From Tridacna crocea (Eukaryota; Mollusca; Bivalvia; Cardiida; Cardiidae), in assembly GCA_943736015.1 (NCBI GenBank), contig OX031062.1:2710501-2774500 (forward strand): 64,000 bases of DNA, given 5' to 3'. The notes under the pieces were generated by a model. It ran no database searches. It saw only the letters and a list, made by a program, of their open reading frames with translations, and was not told the DNA's origin. The position numbers and the translations under genes are program-made. Below are positions 11,701-20,557 of the stretch, piece after piece (positions within the stretch are counted from its first letter, which is position 1; each line of letters opens with the position of its first letter).

Positions 11701-14700
11701 AAAACAGAAAGTCAATAAAATAGGAAAGTATCGTCCGGATTAGCCTGCGCCGACTGTGCAGGCTGATCCGAAGCAACACTTTACGCAAATGTTTGAACGT
11801 CTCTTGTCGTGTGTTGTATGCCATATGCAAAATTTCTGCATGTTGAAGGATCATTCTTTCTGATGTTTCAGTTGGTTCTTACTCAAAATGGATTTATATG
11901 GATCTATAATTATGTGATACCTTATATGGATCTATAATTATGTGATACCCTGCTTGGTATAGTGTTACAGAAAATGGTAAAGTGTAGGACTTATTATCGG
12001 GGGGGGGGGGGGGGTAAAGGTTCGAGTTTCACTGGGAGCACTGGGTTTTTCGCGAGAGTGCCCTAGGGCAAGACACTTCAGATCCCGAACCAAGTGCTGG
12101 TGAAACATGGAATCCAGGGGATACAAAAATAATGTAAGCTATCGTCGCTATATAAGTAGCGTAAAAAATAGATCCATCAATCAATTGATCAATGGATCAA
12201 TCAGTTGATCAATGCAGCTAGCCAGCCAGCCAGCTAGCCAGGACTGTTAAGGTAAGACCTGTGTAATGGAAAACAGCTATTTCCACTAAAATATCATCAT
12301 GCAAAATTACCTATAATTAAAAATGAGTATTAATGAACTACTTTCACCTTTTCATTTTTTCCATTTTTTCCTTCTTTTAATTATCATTTATATCTCTAAA
12401 ACCACTATATTCTCAATTCAAAAAGAGATAATAATTGCCTCCCTTTTCTGAAAACAAACATATCAAATAATTTCAAGACAGACATAAACAGAATTTCTGA
12501 TCCGTTAGAAATGTGCAAAAATATTATTTCTGCATAAATCCTTATTTATCCTTATTTATCAACCAATTAGATTTTTGCCCCATGTTCACCGGAAGTGCAT
12601 TAATGATTACCCAGGTCTTACCTTAAACGCAGTGTTGAGAGTTTTAATTTAGAATTGTATTTCTAGACCCAGGATGTAGGTGTTCGTCTCGGAATAATAT
12701 GAAAAAGGGGACAGAATACATCAGCACAAAGTTTCGACCCATGTCAGCCTCTGCAGTCCGCACAGGCTGACATAGGTCGAAACTTTCTGCTATAGGTCAA
12801 TTTATTTTCAGCATGTCAAAGGACCAGTGTCCCTCCTGATTCATTCGGTTGTTTGACAAAATAGATTTTATGGATCCATAATTTTGTGATGAACTGCTAC
12901 GAACAATGCGCCTCGGGGCTAGATTAAGCCCCGTTTTGCCAGACCATAGCAGTTTTAGAGCATACTTACAACCGGTGACTGGATCGCAGTTAAAATCACC
13001 ATCTCTTGTACACAGAGTCCAACTTTCAGGAAAATTGCTGATATTTCGGACACACGTGTCGATGAAGTCTCGTAAAATCGCTTCCGCAACTGGTCTCAAT
13101 AGATACGTGACATCAAAATTTTCGTTGCTGAAATGTTAAAGTACAGAATGAACAGGGAGAATTTTGTTTTTTCAACTTCCTTTACCAAGGTGTTGATCAA
13201 GACCAGCTCAGCTGGTTGGCTTAGTGGTTAGGGTATCAGACGCTTGACCTAATGGCTGTGTTCGATATCCGGTTGAGGCATACTTTCTTTCCAGCAGTTT
13301 TTGTCCTCTCACCTCTGATGCCATTGGGCATAACTCTGGTGATGGAAGCCATCATATCCCTCGGCTGTAACGGGTAGATTGATATGTGGCAGATTGGTAA
13401 ATAGACAGATTTGAATAACTTTATCGAGGTTATTATAATTAGCCTGCAATATACGAAAAGGGGCATTCGGACATCTGCGTAAAGTGTCGTCTCGGATCAG
13501 TCTGCGCAGTCCGCGCAGGCTAATCCGAGACGGCACTTTACGATTGCAATAGATTTTGTGCAACAGTAGACTTGCGCAAAACAGAAAATTACATTCAAAC
13601 GGAAAGTGTCGTTTTGGATGAGCCTGCGCAGACTGTGCAGGCTGATCCAAAACGACGCTTTACGCAAATGTCCGAATGCCCTTTTTCGCGTATTGCAGGC
13701 CATACCGTTGCTAAACCACTGTCAGTAGAGTGCTATAGCCCCATATAGAATTACGTGATTCTCAGTTCAAATTGAAACGACCGTAATACGGACGAGGTTA
13801 GATGTAGGTACGGAATCGGCCGAGTTGTGACGAGTGCTCTAGATGTAGGTACGGAATTGGCCGAGTTGTGACGAGTGCTCTAGATGTAGGTACGGAATTT
13901 GCCGAGTTGTGACGAGTGCTCTAGATGTAGGTACGGAATCCGCCGAGTTGTGACGAGTGCTCTAGATGTAGGTACGGAATCCGCCGAGTTGTGACGAGTG
14001 CTCTAGATGCAGGTATGGAATCCGCCGAGTTGTGACGAGTGCTCTGATGCATTTAGAAAGAGGTCGGTGGCTTGGAAAGAAAGATGTGTCAGTACGGGTG
14101 TTTGAAATCCGGGAAACATACGCGTAAGTTGCACTGGCCGCTTTGACATGACCTTAGCTGTCAAAACGACAAAGCCCAATACAAACAAACGAACGATCAA
14201 GAGCCGGTGTAATGCAGAAAAATGACCCCTATTACAAAATGACCCCCGGGTCATTTCTCGACGTGGAGGAATGACCCATGGGTCATTATCCGACGTAGAA
14301 AAATGACCCGGGTCATTATTCTACGTCGAGAAATGACCCATGGGTCATTTCTCGACGTAGAGAAAAGATCTATGGGTCATTCTTCTACGTCGAGAAATGA
14401 CCGTGGGTCATTTTGTAATGCAAGTCATTTCTCTGCATTACATCGGCGGCAAAAAACATGAAGTGAGCGCCTGGATATACTGTCTAGTATGGCGGGATAT
14501 TCTCGCCAAAAAGCAGTAAAGAAATTGTAATCTTGTCTCTATTATCTGACTTAAAGGTGGGTATTTAGAATTTTTACATCTCACCAAATTAAAATATATA
14601 TATATATCACTGAAATTCATATGAAAAAATAATATAAATCATCAATAATTAAGATTCATAAAATTACAAAAAAAATTTTTTTTTGATGGTATTCCCTTAA

Positions 14701-15934
14701 AAGGGTACGTAGGCTCTTAAGCTATTTTTAGATTTAGCGCCAAAAATCAATAGAGCATTGTGGGAATGTCAAGTGACTGGCACGGACTCATAACGCTTAA
14801 ATTCCTTATCATAACAAACATGTTATAATTATTTTCCATAATGTCTTCTTCGGACGCTATGTTTAAAACTTCGTCTGTGTTTTCCTATATGTAAATGAGC
14901 GAATCAATCATCTAAAAATAGAACGTATCTCCCGTTGGTGTCAACCTGGGCTGTAGTAAATCTCTAATTTCTCGTGTTGACGGACGGTTTTCGACAACTA
15001 GGTTTTTATGAATGAAAACTAAAGGCTTTGGGAGTATAAGGATGATTTTTTTTGCACTTTTGTAAAATTTTCGATCCCAAAATCTGAAGGGCCACCTTTA
15101 ATAGTCCATTTTAACATTGTACCCCACAGTTTGATATTGTCTTCTGCAAATACTTCTACTATACCCAGACATTCTTGTCAAAAGCAGACAAGAAATCGTA
15201 TTCTTGTCTCCATATCTGACTGAAAATTCCATTTTAACTCTGTACCCCACAGACTGATATTGTCGTCTGCAAATACTTTCAATTCAGGCAAGTCTAAATT
15301 CCGTCGATTAGTAAAGGATGAACATTTTCCCAAACAATAAGTTTCAGACCCTTCGGAATTGAAAGTACATGCAGACGACAAATTCGTAATTGATATAAAT
15401 GAACTGTATTTCTCAGACAGGGTAGAAAACATTGTGGGAAAAGGAGAAAATGCTGGTTACCAGCATTTTCTCCTTTTCCCACAATGTTTTCAAAACCCTT
15501 CAATTGAAGAGTCGTTTTTAATTGTGTGGTATAGGAAGAAAACAACAGTACAGGGTATGACTCAGTAAAGTTATGAGAACAATGGAAGGATGTGTTTCAC
15601 TGTCCTTCCTGGTGACGGAAACGACATAAATGTCCGGGGTTTTTCACTGTAAGTTAATGTTTCAAGGCTTCGTCGTTTCTTCATCTTTGTAGTTAAGAGT
15701 AAAGTATTATTAGAAAGGGCTGGCCATGGTTGAATATCATGTTTTGTTTCATACAGGGATAGGCAGACAAACACGTATATGGACAGTCAGAAGCACATAC
15801 AGACAAACTGACAGAGGAAAAAATGTATGGACGGACAGAAACTGAGGCAGACTAATGAAAAAGGAGAAAAATGAAGACAAAGATCAAAGATAGTGAGAGA
15901 AGGAGCGAGGAAGAGAGTCAAAGGGAGTAAAAGT

Positions 15935-15966
<32 letters not shown>

Positions 15967-16536
15967 GGAAGAGAGAGAGAGAGAGAACGACAGACAGACA
16001 GACAGACTGGTTTATTATACTGCAAAGAAATTTCTCACGATCTGATTGGATAATATGCCCCGAACATATTTATCATGTACACTGACAAAAACCAACGTAA
16101 TTTAATAAGCAGTTCCCCCTTCGGGAGCCCCGTATACATGAGTACACTATTAACACAACATCCAAAATGGCGGCGTTGATCAAGATTATGTGCCAAGCTA
16201 CACGTTTAAGCACGTATCACCAAGGTTTCAGTGACGTCAGTTCCTAGTGACGTCAGCTTTCATTGAATTGGGGCACTCAGATGGGAAATTCTACTTCGTC
16301 AGAGTACTGAAATTTTTAAATTAAAAAGAGGTAGAATTCGCTTAACAAACGTAGCAATGGTAAAACTTTGCAGTTTAATAAATTCGTTGTACGGTCAGGT
16401 GGCAGGGGACTTGGAAACTTGTTCACGGCTGTAGTGAATCATGTCGTCCCAAGCCGAAGGTACTAATAATGTACATACTTGCATATGTTTTCGTCCTTGT
16501 CATGATCTTGCAGCTGTTGTAGCAACAAAGAGGCAT
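5379..16536 (-). CDS. Receptor A: single-pass membrane protein with multi-YxxL cytoplasmic tail (5 exons seen, 5' end missing)
   Basis: Minus-strand exons 16479-16536, 12970-13127, 10127-10262, 7588-7681 and 5379-5765 join with consistent phases (1-2, 2-1, 1-2, 2-0, 0-stop) into 276 residues. The ectodomain part has Cys residues (ENIC, DTCV, TLCTRDGDFNC, GCEPC) but no domain I can name. A ~24-residue TM helix begins near GLLILFALVF and ends ...CLIC. A basic stretch (WANRKIRG) marks the cytoplasmic side. The tail carries YTYI, YEGL, YAHL and YFVL; YEGL-x11-YAHL has ITAM-compatible spacing. It is paralogous in layout to receptor B at 26.9-32.3 kb. No signal peptide exon was found, so the N-terminal exon or exons lie further upstream or are too diverged to see. 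Function unknown; immune-type signalling is inference from the tail. Confidence 0.68.
5871..6228. mobile_element. Family G element
   Basis: Begins TTATCATACTGCAAAGAAAT and ends TTTGCAGTATAATAA, giving inverted ends. Internal text CATCCAAAATGGTGGCGTCG and GTGACGTCAGTTTTCATTGA recurs at 16011, 17606 and 18592. Confidence 0.65.
6229..6470. repeat. Family H hairpin with internally amplified arm
   Basis: GTACGGTCAGTTGGCAGGGG begins a long inverted repeat ending CAAGTCCCCTGCCACCTG. Here the right arm (GGCTCGGGGCGACATGATTC, then CACAGCCGTGAACAAGTTT) is repeated about three times between ~6295 and 6440. Confidence 0.7.
6876..7370. repeat. ~36-bp degenerate tandem repeat, about 13 units
   Basis: The unit resembles CTCTGCAAAATGGCTGTTTT followed by CAGGCTAAATT. 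Units become more divergent rightward. An open frame through it is a by-product of the repetition. Confidence 0.8.
7588..7681 (-). CDS. Receptor A exon: juxtamembrane cytoplasmic segment
   Basis: Acceptor gttttccag, donor gtatgtg. The 94-bp exon supplies one base to complete a Thr codon, then 31 codons (WANRKIRGDHVAARE...DSQ), ending phase 0. Confidence 0.7.
7876..8096. mobile_element. Family A hairpin MITE with chimeric stem
   Basis: Starts TTAACCCTTTCCCAAAC and ends GTTTGGGAAAGGGTTAA. The hairpin tip is GGAGAAATTACGAGCAATTTCTCC. That stem is the 'GAAATTGCTCG' type inside otherwise standard flanks. Confidence 0.85.
8455..8905 (+). repeat. Family I dispersed repeat
   Basis: Two tandem AAAAATCCATATTGGA motifs (~8748 and 8780), then ATAAGATATTCTGTACTCAC and GTGGTAGTATTAGAGCGATT. 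Parallel text occurs at 26270-26515, and its complement at 4366-4630. Confidence 0.6.
8935..9250 (+). repeat. Family J dispersed repeat
   Basis: Contains TTGATAAATATGGATTTATA, an A-rich GGGAAGTAATTACTTTCTC stretch and TTATAAATGATAATTCTAGA. The same order of blocks recurs at 27530, 36215 and 41695. Confidence 0.55.
9636..9745. repeat. Direct duplication of ~63 bp
   Basis: CATGGCTCATATAAGATATT then CACGTTTGCACTAAATTTAA is repeated once with a few changes about 63 bp downstream. Confidence 0.65.
9757..10085. repeat. ~80-bp tandem repeat, about 4 units
   Basis: The unit includes GAATCATGAAGGTAACCATT, TATGAAAAA and AACACAAGAGATTGTAA. Units vary in length. It ends about 40 bp before the TM exon donor. 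Confidence 0.65.
10127..10262 (-). CDS. Receptor A exon: transmembrane segment
   Basis: Acceptor ttcctctgcag, donor gtaagttt. The 136-bp exon starts phase 1 and ends phase 2. It encodes CEPCTMGMVMGQS, then ~24 hydrophobic residues with small-residue spacing, then CLICPQLH. Confidence 0.78.
10504..10729. mobile_element. Family A, subfamily iii
   Basis: TTAACCCTTTATTCCATGAG...GGAGTAAAAGGTTAA. The stem uses GGTGAAATTGCT/AGCAATTTCACC instead of GGAGAAAATGCT. Matches copies at 28174, 41162, 53524 and 55275 across the whole length. Confidence 0.85.
10740..11220. repeat. Degenerate tandem repeat, ~65-75 bp
   Basis: Blocks like GGGCGTTACGCTCTTGC, TATGTTTGTACGTATTGTAT and AGTGTGTGATAATGGCGTTA recur about six times with strong drift. 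Confidence 0.6.
11574..11822. mobile_element. Family B MITE
   Basis: GGCTTGCAACACGCGAAAGA start and CGTGTGTTGTATGCC end; both internal GC-rich hairpins are present. The second stem carries GAAGCAACACTTTACG. Confidence 0.75.
12000..12170 (+). repeat. G run followed by SINE-like stretch
   Basis: A run of about 15 G precedes AAAGGTTCGAGTTTCACTGG (B-box-like GGTTCGAGTT) and CAAGACACTTCAGATCCCGA. Likely a degraded tRNA-derived SINE. Confidence 0.45.
12251..12624. mobile_element. TTAA-flanked element with inverted ends
   Basis: TTAAGGTAAGACCTG at the left and CAGGTCTTACCTTAA at the right form a perfect inverted pair, inside an AT-rich ~374-bp body. A TTAA target like that of family A. Confidence 0.65.
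12722..12955. repeat. Family C element
   Basis: Hairpin TTTCGACCCATGTCAGCC / complementary arm, then GCATGTCAAAGGACCAGTGT, TTTTATGGATCCATAATTTT and TTAAGCCCCGTTTTGCCAGA. It ends beside the donor of the next exon. Also at 30450, 32410 and 35417. Confidence 0.65.
12970..13127 (-). CDS. Receptor A exon: membrane-proximal ectodomain
   Basis: Acceptor ctttaacatttcag, donor gtaagtat. The 158-bp exon has phase 2 in and phase 1 out, 52 complete codons, with Cys at DTCV, TLCT and FNCD. The T it leaves combines with GT of the TM exon to encode Cys (TGCEPC). No recognised domain. Confidence 0.7.
13206..13330 (+). mobile_element. tRNA-derived SINE, head only
   Basis: A box GGTTGGCTTAGTGGTTAGGG and B-box-like GTTCGATATCCGGTTGAGGC, then CATACTTTCTTTCC. 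It is the same head as the full SINE at 29065 but loses homology after CTCACCTCTGATG. The tail type reappears at 14041. Confidence 0.65.
13440..13702. mobile_element. Family B MITE
   Basis: TAGCCTGCAATATACG start, CGTATTGCAGGCC end. The terminal repeats have drifted together to ATAC/GTAT instead of ACAC/GTGT. Both hairpins intact. Confidence 0.75.
13796..14046. repeat. 41-bp minisatellite, six units
   Basis: The unit GTAGGTACGGAATCGGCCGA then GTTGTGACGAGTGCTCTAGAT repeats six times, with changes mainly at GGCC/GCC/CGCC after GGAAT. Confidence 0.9.
14041..14196 (+). mobile_element. SINE tail fragment
   Basis: AGAGGTCGGTGGCTTGGAAA ... CATGACCTTAGCTGTCAAAA ... CCCAATACAAACAAACGAAC is the 3' half of the SINE at 29065. 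The 41-bp minisatellite lies between this tail and the head side. Confidence 0.75.
14203..14448. repeat. Family N: cluster of TGACCC/GGGTCA palindromes in a foldback
   Basis: Outer arms GTAATGCAGAAAAATGACCC and its complement near 14420-14443 enclose about five copies of AATGACCC(N)GGGTCATT separated by CTACGTCGAGA-like linkers. A second cluster is at 22398-22640. Confidence 0.8.
14551..15101 (-). mobile_element. Family F element (TTAA flanked)
   Basis: Starts TTAAAGGTGGGTATTTAGAA and ends AAATCTGAAGGGCCACCTTTAA. It is the reverse orientation of copies at 17010 and 19415. Both ends are TTAA-AGGTGG. Confidence 0.8.
15230..15515. mobile_element. Family A, rearranged
   Basis: The hairpin is intact at ~15425-15492 (GAAAACATTGTGGGAAAAGG arms). 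The left flank contains extra copies of the GTCGTCTGCAAATACTT block (also at ~15140), suggesting an internal duplication. Ends are decayed. Confidence 0.65.
15930..16010. repeat. GA and GACA microsatellite
   Basis: (GA)n interrupted by CAGAGAGAGG, then (CAGA)n. Confidence 0.85.
16011..16460. mobile_element. Family G element plus left part of family H
   Basis: TTTATTATACTGCAAAGAAA to TTTGCAGTTTAATAAA (16011-16385) gives inverted ends. Half of the H hairpin (GTACGGTCAGGTGGCAGGGG to ATCATGTCGTCCC) follows. Confidence 0.7.
16479..16536 (-). CDS. Receptor A exon: 58-bp ectodomain segment (first visible)
   Basis: Acceptor gtactttcag, donor gtatgtac. Phase 1 in, phase 2 out. It encodes ASLLLQQLQDHDKDENIC and then completes Asn with the next exon. 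Short, so less certain, but both splice sites and both phases fit. Confidence 0.5.
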
Positions 16537-16760
16537 CTGAAAGTACAGACGAAAATATAATTTAATATGGAATAAAACCTGGCTAAGAGGCCATCTCTGT
16601 TAAGCAGCAAGTCTCTCTTTAGAGGCCAACGCTTAAGTTATCAAACACAACCAGTAAAATATAAGCTATGTTTTGTGAAGGGGGGGGGGGGGAAGGGCAG
16701 GGGAGAAAGGAGGGGGTGTAATGAATTTGCAAAAGGTATCGATCAAGGTTGTAACTCTGT

Positions 16761-16986
16761 TTAACTCAGTACCAAATACAAGATTTTAAGCTGGTCCAAA
16801 TCGAAAGCATTCGCAGACGACAAAATAAAAGTTTGAAAATTTGAAATTTGTTTTGTGAAGGGTAGAAAACATTGTGGGAAAAAGAGAAAATGCTGGTAAC
16901 CAGCATTTTCTCCTTTTCCCACAATGTTTTCTGAAGGCTTCTTTCTCAGGGTCGTCAAATGTAGGGATTGTGAGGTAATGAGTTAA
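16761..16986. mobile_element. Family A MITE
   Basis: TTAACTCAGTACCAAAT...GAGGTAATGAGTTAA; hairpin at 16866-16934 with loop-free GGTAACC centre. Confidence 0.85.
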
Positions 16987-17009
16987 TGCCATCGTTATGA
17001 CCGCAAGAA

Positions 17010-17554
17010 TTAAAGGTGGCCCTTCAGATTTTGGGATCGAAAATTTTACAAAAATGCAAAAAAATTTATCCTTAAACTCCCAAAGCTTCTAATTTTCATT
17101 TATAAAATCCCAGTAGTCGAAAACCATCCGACAACACGAAAAATTAGAGATTTACTACAGCCCGGGTTGATACCAACGGGAGACACATTCTATTTTTAGA
17201 TGATCAATTCGCTCATTTACATACAGGAATACACAGATGACGTTTCAAAGATAGCGTCCGAAGAAGACATTATGGAAAATAATTATTACATGTTTGTTAT
17301 GATAGGGAATTTAAGCGCTATGAGTCACGTGCCAGTCACTTGACATTCCCACAATGCTTTATCGATTTTTGGCGCGAAATCTAAAAATACCTTAAGAGGC
17401 TACGTAGCCTTTTAAGGGAACACCATAAAAAATTCTATTTGTGCAATTATATGAATCTTAATTATTGATATTTTGCAATATTTTTTCATATGAATTTCAG
17501 TAATACATATTTTTAATTTGGTGTGATTTTGAAATTCTAAATACCCACCTTTAA
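17010..17554 (+). mobile_element. Family F element
   Basis: TTAAAGGTGGCCCTTCAGAT to ATACCCACCTTTAA. Internal CTTAAGAGGCTACGTAGCCT palindrome and GCCAGTCACTTGACATTCCC are shared with 14551 and 19415. Confidence 0.85.
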
Positions 17555-17605
17555 AATCTTTCAGTACCCAACGAGTATATCTCAATTTTACGATGTCTAT
17601 AAATC

Positions 17606-18441
17606 CTTATCATACTGCAAAGAAATTTCTCGTGATCTGATTGGATGATATGCCCCAAACATACATATATCATGTACACTGGCAAAACCAACGTAAAAAC
17701 AGTTTCCTTTCCCGGAGCCCCGTATACATGACTACACTATCAATACAATATCCAAAATGGCGGCGTCGATCAATATTAACATCAAGATTATGTCCCAAGC
17801 TTCACCTTTTACACGGCGGGGAATCACGTGACACAACAACAACAACAATGACCGTTATTTGAAAAAATTCCCCGACTTCAGGTAAGAAAATCTTCAATAA
17901 TTCCGTTAATACATGACCGATTGGAATTTGGTTTGAAGCAGAGAAGGCGGAAGGACTCCAGGAATTTGCTTGATGTGTTAGATTTTTTAAACAACACCTG
18001 ATAAAAAAGTTATTGACGAGCAAACAAATTATCCAGGGTAAGAAATTTGTTTGCTCGTCAATAACGTTTTTATCAGGTGTTGTTTAAAAAATCTAACACA
18101 TCAGGCAAATCCCTGGAGTCCTTCCGCCTTCTCTGCTTCAAACCAAATTCCAATCGGTCATGTATTAACGGAATTATTGAAGATTTTCTTACCTGAAGTC
18201 GGGGAATTTTTTCAAATAACGTTCATTGTTGTTGTTGTTGTGTCACGTGATTCCCCGCCGTGTTTTAGCACGTATTACCAAGGTTTTAATGGCGTCAGTT
18301 CCCAGTGACGTCAGTTTTCATTGAATTGGGGCACTCAGAAGGGATATTCTGCTTCGTCAGCGTACTCAATTTTTTAAACCAAAAAACAGGTAAAATTTGC
18401 TAAACAAACGTTGAAATGATAAAACTTTGCAGTATAATAAA
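17606..18441. mobile_element. Family G element split by a palindrome insertion
   Basis: Left part 17606-17811, right part 18263-18441. The join CACCTTTTA / GCACGTATTACCAAGG matches the uninterrupted copy near 16198. TTTTA is present on both sides of the insert. Confidence 0.75.
17812..18262. mobile_element. 451-bp near-perfect palindromic foldback element
   Basis: Starts CACGGCGGGGAATCACGTGA and ends with its complement. The two ~215-bp arms are almost identical in opposite orientation around a ~20-bp centre near 18037. Flanked by TTTTA on both sides, a probable 5-bp target duplication. Confidence 0.88.
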
Positions 18442-18591
18442 TTCGTTGCACGGTCAGGTGGCAGGGGACTTGAAAACTTGTTCACGGCTGTTGTGAATCA
18501 TGTCGCCCCTAGACTCTTCGGTTCGGGGCGACATGATTCATCCCAGCCGTGAACAAGTTTGCAAGTCCCCTGCCACCTGACCGTACAACTA
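18442..18591. repeat. Family H hairpin, complete
   Basis: GTACGGTCAGGTGGCAGGGG...CATGTCGCCCC, a short loop with CTTCGG, then the complementary arm to CCTGACCGTAC. Stem about 65 bp. Confidence 0.85.
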
Positions 18592-18951
18592 TTATAATTA
18601 TACTGCAAAGAAATTTCTCGTGATCTGATTGGTTGACATGCCGGGAACATATATCATGTTCCCTGGCAAAAACCACGTAAAACCAGTTTCCCTTTTGAGT
18701 GCCCCGTAAACATCACTACACGTGCAACACAACATCCAAAATGGCGGCGTCGATCAATCACCAGACTGCACATTTATGCACCAAACTGCACGTTTAAGTG
18801 ACATCAGGTTCCAGTGACGTCAGTTTTCATTGAATTCGGGCACACAGAAGGGAATTTCTATTTCGTCAGTATACTTGATTCGTGAAATCATAAAAACAGG
18901 AAAATTTCGCTTAACGCGCTTTGAAAGGGCAAAACTTTGCAGTATAATAAA
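18592..18951. mobile_element. Family G element
   Basis: ATTATAATTATACTGCAAAG to CTTTGCAGTATAATAA. Directly abuts the H hairpins on both sides, giving the order G-H-G-H from 17606 to 19100. Confidence 0.75.
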
Positions 18952-19100
18952 TTCGTTGTACAGTCAGGTGGCAGGGGACTTGCAAACTTGTTCACGGCTG
19001 TGGTGAATCATGTCGCCACCTCGCCTTCTGCTCGGGGCGACAGGATTAACCACAGCCGTGAACAAGTTTTCAAGTCCCCTGCCACCTGACCGTACAACTT
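18952..19100. repeat. Family H hairpin
   Basis: GTACAGTCAGGTGGCAGGGG arm and complement to TGACCGTAC; the loop region reads CACCTCGCCTTCTGCTCGG. Confidence 0.85.
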
Positions 19101-19158
19101 ATAAAGTCAAGTTCAAGCTTAAGAGACAGATCTGTTGTAATCTGAAAAATGGAGTGGT

Positions 19159-19225
19159 GAACAGTGTAGATCAGAGATCAGACTGCACGTTCTGTGCAGT
19201 CTGACCTTGATCTACTCTGTCCACA
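19159..19225. repeat. Family E hairpin
   Basis: ACAGTGTAGATCAGAGATCA / complement ...GATCTACTCTGT, with central CACGTTCTGTG. Confidence 0.7.
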
Positions 19226-19414
19226 ATAGCATTTTCCATCATCTACGGTACGGAAAGAATTTAAGTAATTGGGACAATTCACTTTCATTGTATCGGTGAC
19301 CTATCTTGATACGCAGGCATTGTAGAGTATATGAAAGGCTGAGAACGGAAATGTTTTAAATTGCTCCTTCAAGTGTAATGTAAGAGTATAAACTATGCTT
19401 TGACAGAACAAGGC

Positions 19415-19960
19415 TTAAAGGTGGCCCTTCAGATTTTGGGACGAAAATTTTACAAAAATGCAAAAGAATCATCCTTATACTCCCATAGCCTTTTAATTTG
19501 CCTTCATAAAACCCCACTAGTCGAAAAACATCCGGTAACACGAGAAATTAGAGATTTAGTACGGACCAGGTTGACACCAACGGGAAACGCGTTCTATTTT
19601 TAGATTATCAATTCTCCCATTTAAATACAGGAAAACACAGACAAAGTTTCAAACATCCGTCCGAAGAAAACATTATGGAAAACAATTATTACGTGTTTGT
19701 TATGTAATGGAATTTAAGCGTTATTAGTCACGTGCCAGTCACTTGACATTCCAACAATACTTTATTGAGTTTTGGCGCGAAATCTAATAATAGCTTAAGA
19801 GGCTACGTAGCCTTTTAAGGGAATACCATCAAAAAAAAATATTTTTTTTTGTAAATTTATGATTCTTAATTATTAATGATTTGTATTGTTTTTTCATATA
19901 AATTTCAATGATATATATTTTTTTTAAATTTGATGTGATGCGAAAATTACCCACCTTTAA
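19415..19960 (+). mobile_element. Family F element
   Basis: TTAAAGGTGGCCCTTCAGAT to TTACCCACCTTTAA; ~546 bp, near the length of the other two full copies. Confidence 0.85.
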
Positions 19961-20061
19961 TGCATCTTTGTGATCCATGATACCATCTCATAATTATGGA
20001 TCCATAAAAGTCCACTTTTTCTAACAACTGACTGATGGATTGTATGGTGTTTAATTCCGTT

Positions 20062-20289
20062 TTAACCCATTACCACACAATCCCTACTTTTGACGACCCT
20101 GAGAGAGAAGCCTTTAGAAAACATTGTAAGAAACGGAGAAAATGCTGGTAGCCAGCATTTTCTCCTTTTCCTACAATGTTTTCTACCCTTCACAAAACAA
20201 ATTTCAAATTTTCAGTCACTTTTATTTTGTCGTCTGCAAATGCTTCCGATTTGGACAAACCTAAAATTTTGTCGTTTGGTAATGAGTAA
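20062..20289. mobile_element. Family A MITE
   Basis: TTAACCCATTACCACACAAT...TCGTTTGGTAATGAGTAA. The hairpin arm differs by AAGAAACGG vs CCTTTTCC, so this stem has mismatches. Confidence 0.82.
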
Positions 20290-20557
20290 AACATTATATC
20301 ACTTATATCGTGGCGGCCAGTGCACCTATACATGCTTTTATAGTCTCTTTTACTAGTACTCCGAACATTTTTCTGTCCAGGTCACTGGCTGCTTTCCCAC
20401 ATAACCATCATCAAAACAATGGTCAGCAGTGGGAGAGGAATGAATCTTGTCGCAATGATTATCATCAATCCTCGATAAGAAATTCGCCGAGCCTGGGTTT
20501 GAACTAACGCCCCCCTGTTCTCAAGTCCTGTACGCTACTGACTGAGCTATCGGGGCT
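20290..20557 (-). mobile_element. tRNA-derived SINE (second type)
   Basis: On the minus strand the head is GCCCCGATAGCTCAGTCAGT (A box) and TTAGTTCAAACCCAGGC (B box). The body GTGGGAAAGCAGCCAGTGAC and GCATGTATAGGTGCACTGG is shared with 43190-43423. Confidence 0.65.

Larger units (their letters stand above)
10263..12969 (-). other. Receptor A intron, repeat-filled
   Basis: Family A subfamily iii (10504-10729), a degenerate ~70-bp repeat (10740-11220), a family E fragment (~11220-11290), family B (11574-11822), a 15-bp G run at ~12000, a SINE-like stretch (~12020-12170), a TTAA element (12251-12624) and family C (12722-12955). No exon found. Confidence 0.6.
13128..16478 (-). other. Receptor A intron, repeat-filled
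   Basis: SINE head (13206-13330), family B (13440-13702), 41-bp minisatellite (13796-14046), SINE tail (14041-14196), palindrome cluster N (14203-14448), family F (14551-15101), family A (15230-15515), ~400 bp with nothing recognised (15520-15920), GA/GACA microsatellite (15930-16010) and family G/H (16011-16460). Confidence 0.6.

Noticed and set aside
17802-18308. Two nearly identical open frames on opposite strands (MLVNN..FIRCCLKNLTHQ)
   Set aside because: They are the two arms of the 451-bp palindrome read outward from its centre.
20490-20557. Possible tRNA gene on the minus strand
   Set aside because: A and B boxes are present but the acceptor stem does not pair and a SINE body follows.
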